Below, piece by piece: positions 31,501-37,145 of a stretch of 37,145 nucleotides of DNA. The notes beneath the pieces were generated by a model. The model had not been told where the DNA came from. It saw only the letters and a program-made list of their open reading frames with translations, and ran no database searches. Location of the stretch: assembly GCA_913061495.1 (NCBI GenBank), contig CAJXVG010000008.1, forward strand, positions 1 through 37,145. The letters are read 5' to 3'. Numbering within the stretch: position 1 is the stretch's first letter; each line of letters begins with the position of its first letter. Made by a program: the position numbers and the translations under genes. Source of the DNA: an uncultured Winogradskyella sp. (GTDB lineage Bacteria > Bacteroidota > Bacteroidia > Flavobacteriales > Flavobacteriaceae).

Positions 31501-34225
31501 CAATACTGAACAAGCTACAGCAACTGGTACTTATCAAGTAGGTCCTTTTCCATTCCCAACTACAGTTAGAGTTTTTGTTACTAACGAGCAAGATAATAAC
31601 TGTGTCATTGGTAGCGATAATTTTGAATTATTAGCATGTCCTCCAGAAAATGATAATTGTGATGGAGCTATAACTGCAGTGGTAAATAATGACCCAACTT
31701 GCGATATGGTTACTTCTGGCACAATATTAGCAGCCACACCATCTGGTGTTCCTGTTGGAAGTTGTACTGGTAATCCTGGAGATGATGTATGGTTTGAATT
31801 TACAGCTTTAAATGAGGTTCAAATTATTTCACTAATTAACATAACTGGTGGTACTACCAATTTAGACCATTCTATTTATGAAGGTACATGTGGTTCTTTA
31901 ACAGAAATAGCATGTTCTGATGATGATGCTAGTGTAAGTCCTCAACTAGTTGTAGGTGATACTTATTATGTGAGGGTATTTAGTGGCGGATCGGTAGCAG
32001 AAACCTCTACTTTTGACCTGTGTATTAGAGAAGCGCCAAATAATATTATCTGTGAAAATGCAGAAAATTTCTGTTCAGTTGGTGGTGCACTTTCAACTCC
32101 TAATATTATTGGCATACCAGATCCTAATGATTTGGCATGTTTAGGGTCGGCACCTAACCCTGTGTGGAATATTATCCAGATAGGAGAAACGGGTCCTATA
32201 GAAATTGAAATCAGTCAATTTGATGATAATGGTAATGGACTGGATGTTGATTTTGTGCTTTGGGGACCATTTACCACAGTAGAACAAGCTTGTACAGATA
32301 TAGTTTTTGAAGATTGTCCTACTTGTCCAAACAATACCACAGATCCAAACTTTTATCCTTTTGGTAATATTGTTGATTGTAGTTTTTCTTTTGTTTCAAC
32401 TGAAAACTTGAGTATTGATAATGCTCAGGAAGATGAAATTTACATGTTACTGGTTACCAATTATAATGGTGGTGCTGGTACTATCACAATAGAGCAAACT
32501 AATTTACCAGATACCGGAAGCGGAACCATTGATGCGGAAATATCTGCTGAAATTGACAGTGAAGAAGTTTTTATTGATCCTAATAACGATCCTACAGAAG
32601 TAGATGAAGTGTCTGTTTGTGGTTTTGATTCTGTAACTATAGAAGCAGATTCTCCTTTCGCGGATTCTTACATTTGGTTTAAGGATGGAATTACTATTGA
32701 TGGAGAAACTTCCTCAACGCTAACGGTTACTGAGTCTGACAACTATCAAGTACGGGCATTTGACGATCAGTGTGGAGATGATGCACTTTCTCAAATTGTT
32801 ATTGTAAACCTATATGATGATCCTGGAACTGTAAATCCTCAGAACCTTACACTATGTGATGGTCCTGGTGCAGACGGTATGGAAGATTTTGATTTAGATG
32901 CTTTAACCACATCTCTTGGATTTGGTGATGGCTTCTCCGTAAGCTATTACACAAATATGTCCGATGCTAACCAAGCTATGAATGCTGTTGTATCACCATA
33001 TACTTCTACAGGAGAAACTCTCATTATTAGAGTAGAAGATAGTGATGCAGCAAATGATAATTTCTTAGGTTGTCGTCAGCTTTCGGAAGTAGAGTTGGTT
33101 GTAAATGCTCGTCCTGTTGCAGGACAACCAGAGAATATTGAAATCTGTTCAGCTACTGGCTCAGCTTCATTTGATTTAACATCTAATGCTTCTAACATTC
33201 TCGATGGTCTAGATAGTTCAGCTTATACCATATCTTATCACGGAAGTATGATGGATGCTGATGATAATGTGAGTGAATTAACTTCACCTTACCTAAACAA
33301 TTCTAGTCCTCAAACGATTTATGCTAGGCTAGAAGACAACACAACAGGTTGTTATGAAATTGTTACTTTTGACTTGATTATAGGAGATCCTTCACAGACT
33401 GCATTTACTCAAGATATTGAAGAATGTGATGACAATGATAATATTTTAGATGATTTTGCAGATTTTGATTTAGATGCTCAAACTCCAGTTATTCTAGGAT
33501 CTCAAGATTCATCGAATTACAATGTTACTTATCACAACTCCCAAGCAGATGCTGATGCTGGTGCAAACCCTTTGGTAAGTCCATATTCAAGTGAGGGACA
33601 AACAATTTATGTAAGAGTTGAAGATGTAACATTAGAAGATTGTTATGTAACAAATACATTCGAAATTTCAGTTTTAGGTGAAGCAAACGCCTCTATTGAA
33701 AAAGATGTGTTTTATTATGATATGGATACTGATGAATTTTTATTATGCTTACAAAGCGAATCTGTAATACCATTAAGCATTTTACTTCAAGAGTTTACTG
33801 AAAACGAAGTCTCGGTGCAATGGCAATTAGATGGACAGGATTTAACAGGAGCTACAGGATTATCAATTGACGCTGATGTTGCAGGTGATTATTCAGCAAT
33901 TATCACTGTCAATGCTACAGGCTGTTCATTTATTTTGGAGGATATAACTGTTACCGAAATAGACAATTGTGTTATACCTCAAGGAATTTCACCTGGTGTA
34001 TCAGAAGGATCAAATGACACTTTTGATCTAAGATATTATGATGTTACTAAACTAGAAATATTTAATAGAAACGGTACACTAGTTTATTCTAAAAGAAACT
34101 ATACTGATGAGTGGGTTGGTCAAACCAACGATGGTGAAGAACTACCTGTAGGAACATATTTTTACACTATGGAATATGAAGGTGGAGCCAAACGACGCAG
34201 TGCTTACGTTTACATTAACCGATAA
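28580..34225 (+). CDS. Large modular T9SS surface protein (type B sorting domain)
   Basis: A 1,881-residue secreted protein with a signal peptide (about 1-19, LTANAQ). Domains in order, approximate: N-terminal domain 20-150; fibronectin III-like 153-235; jelly-roll/MAM-like 237-420; Fn3-like 422-508; jelly-roll 509-695; Fn3-like 696-785; GEVED-like 787-930 (NIWIDFNDD); Cys-rich domains 930-1340; Ig-like 1355-1415; three related repeats of about 90 residues (1420-1700) with FDLDA, SYY/SYH/TYH, SDA/ADA, SPY and RVED; an Ig-like module; and a C-terminal gliding-motility/CHU_C type B sorting domain from about 1803 (LEIFNRNGTLVY to YVYINR). The T9SS should carry it across the outer membrane. The composition is acidic and the protein is rich in DD motifs, which could bind calcium. 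It is a likely adhesin; the partner is not known. Confidence 0.9.
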   Translation: MKKITLLLIMLGFLLTANAQYVFDPIVGPTNVAEGSPVTINLNDAANTEGVPVSSTGSYDSFSITADWVAGGNNPYSVEADLTVTTSGGSVLIDPPTTSGNLGADAVITFVGDLPAVYDPTTDGYFDIVLNQSWGGSDANWSNIEVTLFESPTCIDPTGISASTITSSSVNLDWMAGDSETVWNLEYGSGADFTPGNGEAEETAVVNGTPSTLLTGLAPATTYFVYYQADCGTDDGTSLWVGPLIFDTECVTFTAPFTEDFENAGEIPLCWSMDGGDDWFFDDDAAGSHVGNNGVVTGNTLSNGFFAWSDASGNEGVRTLTSPLVDVSGLAVPSLSFYEISDREDSANSTLVVEVFDGAAWNNMATFNTNTSGWELKVIDISTLTITGDVQARFIFSETETGDFDDDIAIDDVTFDEAPSCFAPAALMANAITSNSAELSWSQDGMVSLWNIEIVPSGDPQTETPTESDISNPYTATGLDPIASYDYYVQANCGGELSNWTGPFTFMTLCDVFIPDYIENFADVTFADPPECWEEADSGDVTTGPMDLGASSWTADEFLNVGADDGAYKINMYGTANLNDWIISPQFDLTGGPFQVEFDFAITEWNSDDSTEPLDSDDTVQLLMTPDNGTTWIELLLYNSTSNVPIPGIHPVVDLTAYSGQTVQFAIFASEGTAAAPTGTDVDVFVDNFRVRNIPTCPEPSDLSATNLSLSSTELSWVESGGSTSWNIQYGEAEFTLGTGTVETNVTDNPFVLTDLMPDTSYEFYVQAICGPGDESSYAGPFEFFTGYCESMPASNDGDGVLNTTIGITDFPSPGDVVYENQTSPVINVFQGLETDFEIIFGHIFTHDTNIWIDFNDDLVFEASEIVYQGESSGGSDPHTLADAFLIPVTAPLGEHRMRIGTADSGQANPDPCYDGFFGVTLDFTVNIQELTCTLPEATFSINEDCDNDQFFIDVEVTDLGDATSLEISNTVDANTEQATATGTYQVGPFPFPTTVRVFVTNEQDNNCVIGSDNFELLACPPENDNCDGAITAVVNNDPTCDMVTSGTILAATPSGVPVGSCTGNPGDDVWFEFTALNEVQIISLINITGGTTNLDHSIYEGTCGSLTEIACSDDDASVSPQLVVGDTYYVRVFSGGSVAETSTFDLCIREAPNNIICENAENFCSVGGALSTPNIIGIPDPNDLACLGSAPNPVWNIIQIGETGPIEIEISQFDDNGNGLDVDFVLWGPFTTVEQACTDIVFEDCPTCPNNTTDPNFYPFGNIVDCSFSFVSTENLSIDNAQEDEIYMLLVTNYNGGAGTITIEQTNLPDTGSGTIDAEISAEIDSEEVFIDPNNDPTEVDEVSVCGFDSVTIEADSPFADSYIWFKDGITIDGETSSTLTVTESDNYQVRAFDDQCGDDALSQIVIVNLYDDPGTVNPQNLTLCDGPGADGMEDFDLDALTTSLGFGDGFSVSYYTNMSDANQAMNAVVSPYTSTGETLIIRVEDSDAANDNFLGCRQLSEVELVVNARPVAGQPENIEICSATGSASFDLTSNASNILDGLDSSAYTISYHGSMMDADDNVSELTSPYLNNSSPQTIYARLEDNTTGCYEIVTFDLIIGDPSQTAFTQDIEECDDNDNILDDFADFDLDAQTPVILGSQDSSNYNVTYHNSQADADAGANPLVSPYSSEGQTIYVRVEDVTLEDCYVTNTFEISVLGEANASIEKDVFYYDMDTDEFLLCLQSESVIPLSILLQEFTENEVSVQWQLDGQDLTGATGLSIDADVAGDYSAIITVNATGCSFILEDITVTEIDNCVIPQGISPGVSEGSNDTFDLRYYDVTKLEIFNRNGTLVYSKRNYTDEWVGQTNDGEELPVGTYFYTMEYEGGAKRRSAYVYINR

Positions 34226-34249
34226 TCAACTAACAGAATCAACTTAATA

Positions 34250-35155
34250 ATGAAAAAACTCTCTATAATAGCGGTGTTGCTCATAGCATTCCAAATGCAT
34301 GGGCAGCAAGACCCTCAGTACACACAGTACATGTATAATATGAATATCATTAATCCTGCCTATGCAGGTTCTAAGGAAAACCTTTCATTTGGTTTACTTT
34401 ATAGAAACCAGTGGACAGGTATAGATGGTAACCCTGAAACAGGTACATTCTTTGGTCATTCACCAATAGGAAACAATCTTGGTTTAGGTTTATCCCTAAT
34501 TGCAGATCAGATTGGTCCTGTTAAAGAAACCAACGTGTATGCAGATATATCTTATACTTTAAAATTAGGTGGCGAACATCGCTTGGCATTTGGTGTTAAG
34601 GCAGGAGCAACCTTTCATGATATTGGTTTAACGGATTTAGATGTCATTGATGATTCTGATCCTTTCTTCGAAAATGATATTAATGAAACCACACCAAATT
34701 TAGGCGCAGGATTCTTTTATTATACTAATAAATACTATTTATCTCTATCTGTTCCAAATTTATTGTCCTCAGTGCATTTAGATGCTAACGGAAATAAAAT
34801 AGGATCTGAAACGCAACATTATTTCTTAACAGGTGGTTATGTTTTTGATTTATCAGCAAACACCGAGCTTAAACCATCTGTGATGGTAAAATCTGCTTTT
34901 GACGCACCAACCTCTTTTGATGTGAATCTTAATGCTAGATTTTATAAGAAGTTTGAAATAGGTGCTTCATACAGATTAGATGATTCGTTTTCTGGATTAG
35001 TGAATTTTGCAATTACTCCATCTATAAGAGTTGGATATGCTTATGATGCTATAACATCAGACATTAAGGCGTATGCACCTGCATCGCATGAGGTCTTTTT
35101 GTTATTCGATCTCAATTTCCCAAAACGCGTCTCTCGTTCACCTAGATACTTTTAA
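34250..35155 (+). CDS. PorP/SprF family T9SS membrane protein
   Basis: A 301-residue outer-membrane beta-barrel with a signal peptide (ends HGQ). The family signature DPQYTQYMYNMNIINPAYAGS is at the start of the mature protein, followed by LYRNQWTGIDGNPET and repeated amphipathic strands. Members such as SprF are needed for secretion or surface attachment of the type B substrate encoded next door, here the 1,881-residue protein 24 bases upstream. It is therefore likely the dedicated partner of that protein. An OmpA-family gene follows 21 bases later. Confidence 0.93.
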   Translation: MKKLSIIAVLLIAFQMHGQQDPQYTQYMYNMNIINPAYAGSKENLSFGLLYRNQWTGIDGNPETGTFFGHSPIGNNLGLGLSLIADQIGPVKETNVYADISYTLKLGGEHRLAFGVKAGATFHDIGLTDLDVIDDSDPFFENDINETTPNLGAGFFYYTNKYYLSLSVPNLLSSVHLDANGNKIGSETQHYFLTGGYVFDLSANTELKPSVMVKSAFDAPTSFDVNLNARFYKKFEIGASYRLDDSFSGLVNFAITPSIRVGYAYDAITSDIKAYAPASHEVFLLFDLNFPKRVSRSPRYF

Positions 35156-35176
35156 TCCGTTAAGCTAAACACAATT

Positions 35177-37096
35177 ATGAAAAACTTAAAAACACTATTA
35201 TTTATTACGTTGATGAGTAGTTTAAGCTTAACTGCTCAAAACAACGACACTAAAAGAGCCGACAAACAGTTTGCCAGATACGAATTTGTAAAAGCTGCTG
35301 AAAGCTATAAAAAACTCGTTGAAGACGGTAAAGCTGATGCTTACGTTTATAGCCAACTCGCTGAAAGCTATTATAACATATACAATACAGTTGAGGCAGA
35401 ACGTTGGTATGCCAAAGCATTAGAAACTTCTTCTGAGCCTGAAGCTATTTTTAAATATTCAGAAATGCTTAAGGCAAATGGAAAATATGAGGAATCAAAC
35501 CAACAAATGGAGCGTTTTGCCTCTATGCGTCCATCCGACGATAGAGCTAGAGCATATAGAGCAAATCCAGATTATCTTCCTAAAATTTTAGAACAAGGCA
35601 AAAAGTTTAACCTTCAAAATGCTGGCTTTAACTCAGAGCAATCTGATTTTGGTGGCACAGTGCACGATGGTAAACTTTATATTGCCTCTGCCCGAAACAG
35701 TAGCAGAAGAACGTATGGATGGAATCAAGAACCGTTTTTAGATATTTATTCAATGACAAAAAACAGCGATGGTTCTTACCAAGAGGCTCAATTGATGAAC
35801 GATGAGATAAACACAAAATATCACGAAGGTTTAGTCTCGTTTTCACCAGATGGCAAAACCATGTATTTTTCTAGAGAAAGTTATTTTGAAAAGGACTATG
35901 AAAAAGATACACTTTCAGACACTCGTTATAGTCAATTATATTTATTTAAAGCAACCAAACTTGGTGATGATTGGGATACTGTTGAAAGTCTGAAAATTAA
36001 CAGTAAAAACTATTCGGTTAAAAATCCTTCTGTAAGTCCAGACGGTAAAACCTTATATTTTGCATCAGATATGCCAAATGGGTACGGTAAATACGATATT
36101 TATAAAGCAGCGATTAATGAAGATGGTACTATTGGTGAAGCAGAAAACTTAGGACAGAAAATAAATACTGAAGGTCAGGAAATGTTTCCGTATATAAGTA
36201 GTGATAATACTTTATATTTTTCTTCAACAGGACATTTAGGATTAGGTGGTATGGATGTATTCTATACTAAGGAAATTGATGGCAGTTTAGCACCAATTAG
36301 AAATGTTGGTATTCCTATCAGTAGTAACGGAGATGATTTTGCATTTTCTATTGATGAAGAAGCTGAAGAAGGATTTGTGTCATCAAACAGAGATGGTGGC
36401 CAAGGAAGTGATGACGTTTATGCCTTTAAAAAATTACAACCGTTATGTGATGTATTAATTATTGCAACAGTTTTAGACGATAACACACGTGAGCCAATTA
36501 GTGGAGCAACTGTTTCCCTTTATGATGCGCAAGGCAATAAGATTGTTACAAAGCAAACCAACGATGAGGGTATTGCTGAATTCATAGTAGAATGTGATGC
36601 TGATTCTGAACTCGAAGTTGTAATGGAAGATTATGATAGTAAAAAAGTGACCGTTAAAGGAACCAACGAAGAAGAAGTTGATGTGCAAATTTCTTTAGAT
36701 CCTATTGAAAAATTAATCGGACCTGAAAAAATTGATTTAGAACCTATTTACTTTGACTTTGACAAGTCTAATATTACTGCCACAGCAGCTTTTGAATTGG
36801 ATAAATTGGTTCAAATCATGAAAAAATATCCAGAAATGGAAATCAAAGCAACAAGCCATACCGATGTTAGAGGTTCTGATGCTTACAATAACCAATTATC
36901 ACAGCGAAGAGCAAAAAGTACTGAGCAATATGTAATTTCTAAAGGAATTGATGAGTCTCGTATCTCTGCTGAAGGTAAAGGAGAAAGCGAACTTGAAGTA
37001 GATTGCGGATCTAATTGTACCAAAGAACAACATCAAATGAACAGACGTTCAGAGTTTATTATTGTTAGTGGTGCGCCAGAAGCACAACCAGAATAA
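35177..37096 (+). CDS. OmpA-family protein with TPR and WD40-like repeats
   Basis: A 639-residue exported protein, last gene of the T9SS triad. After a signal peptide (ends LTAQ) come TPR-like repeats (about 25-140), a PD40/WD40-like propeller (about 150-415; FSPDGKTMYFSR, VSPDGKTLYFASD, SSDNTLYFSSTG), a carboxypeptidase-regulatory-like Ig domain (about 420-510; REPISGATVSLYD) and a C-terminal OmpA domain (about 525-632; PIYFDFDKSNIT, NNQLSQRRAKS) that binds peptidoglycan. Proteins of this layout lie downstream of PorP/SprF genes and are thought to anchor the complex to the cell wall. The stop is 13 bases before the foreign adapter sequence. Confidence 0.92.
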   Translation: MKNLKTLLFITLMSSLSLTAQNNDTKRADKQFARYEFVKAAESYKKLVEDGKADAYVYSQLAESYYNIYNTVEAERWYAKALETSSEPEAIFKYSEMLKANGKYEESNQQMERFASMRPSDDRARAYRANPDYLPKILEQGKKFNLQNAGFNSEQSDFGGTVHDGKLYIASARNSSRRTYGWNQEPFLDIYSMTKNSDGSYQEAQLMNDEINTKYHEGLVSFSPDGKTMYFSRESYFEKDYEKDTLSDTRYSQLYLFKATKLGDDWDTVESLKINSKNYSVKNPSVSPDGKTLYFASDMPNGYGKYDIYKAAINEDGTIGEAENLGQKINTEGQEMFPYISSDNTLYFSSTGHLGLGGMDVFYTKEIDGSLAPIRNVGIPISSNGDDFAFSIDEEAEEGFVSSNRDGGQGSDDVYAFKKLQPLCDVLIIATVLDDNTREPISGATVSLYDAQGNKIVTKQTNDEGIAEFIVECDADSELEVVMEDYDSKKVTVKGTNEEEVDVQISLDPIEKLIGPEKIDLEPIYFDFDKSNITATAAFELDKLVQIMKKYPEMEIKATSHTDVRGSDAYNNQLSQRRAKSTEQYVISKGIDESRISAEGKGESELEVDCGSNCTKEQHQMNRRSEFIIVSGAPEAQPE

Positions 37097-37109
37097 TAAA
37101 CTTTTAATT

Positions 37110-37145
37110 CTGTCTCTTATACACATCTCCGAGCCCACGAGACCG
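37110..37145 (+). other. Illumina Nextera adapter sequence (artefact)
   Basis: CTGTCTCTTATACACATCT at 37110-37128 is the Tn5 mosaic end used in Nextera libraries. CCGAGCCCACGAGAC at 37129-37143 is the read-2 side adapter that follows it, and the last two bases (CG) would be the start of the index. These bases are not from the organism, so this is an untrimmed contig end. Confidence 0.97.

Noticed and set aside
32840-33690. Three similar segments as a recent internal DNA duplication
   Set aside because: The similarity is at protein level only; the DNA of the three units has diverged, so they are old domain repeats.

Overview
The window is AT-rich chromosomal DNA from a member of the Bacteroidota, almost certainly the Flavobacteriaceae. 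The evidence is a type IX secretion (T9SS) type B sorting domain with a PorP/SprF partner, DUF2480 and DUF3078 genes beside the suf operon, lipoproteins with an S-D-D start after the lipobox cysteine, promoter boxes of the Bacteroidota form TAnnTTTG, and no clear Shine-Dalgarno sites. A marine genus near Winogradskyella or Psychroserpens would fit, but that is a guess. No rRNA, tRNA, CRISPR array, prophage or insertion sequence is visible. The last 36 bases are Illumina Nextera adapter, so the window ends at a contig edge.

Layout. (1) 1-2547: a Xaa-Pro aminopeptidase, then an HNH endonuclease gene broken by a one-base frameshift and coupled to a small gene of unknown function. (2) 2544-8090: aspartate kinase (-) divergent from a putative ACT-domain regulator, an orphan adenine methylase (-), a secreted serine hydrolase (-) and an alpha/beta hydrolase. 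Two copies of a dispersed palindromic repeat lie here. (3) 8152-8726 and 14681-14911: three paralogous mini-proteins with the exact pattern C-x4-H-x16-C-x2-C; thiL (-) follows the first pair. (4) 9881-14530: a tight four-gene operon of lipoproteins with likely surface-export signals: an LVIVD-type propeller, a seven-repeat propeller, an MbnP-like copper protein and its di-heme MbnH-like partner. This is the best candidate for an under-described system. (5) 15057-23773: a SUF iron-sulfur assembly region, sufA-sufB-lipoprotein-sufC-sufD-sufS-lipoprotein-sufE-sufT-DUF2480, then a DUF3078 outer-membrane protein and a strong terminator. (6) 23826-28343: class A PBP and hflX on the minus strand, then an endonuclease/exonuclease/phosphatase-family protein. 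(7) 28580-37096: a T9SS triad of a 1,881-residue modular surface protein, PorP/SprF and an OmpA-family protein, preceded by a leader packed with palindromes.

The suf genes should act together: SufS and SufE release sulfur from cysteine, SufBCD builds the cluster, and SufA and SufT help deliver it. In the last operon the large protein should be secreted by the T9SS and held or moved at the surface with PorP/SprF and the peptidoglycan-anchored OmpA protein. In the MbnP/MbnH operon, by analogy with characterised relatives, the heme enzyme would oxidise a tryptophan of MbnP to make a copper site. The two propeller lipoproteins would be surface partners of unknown role.
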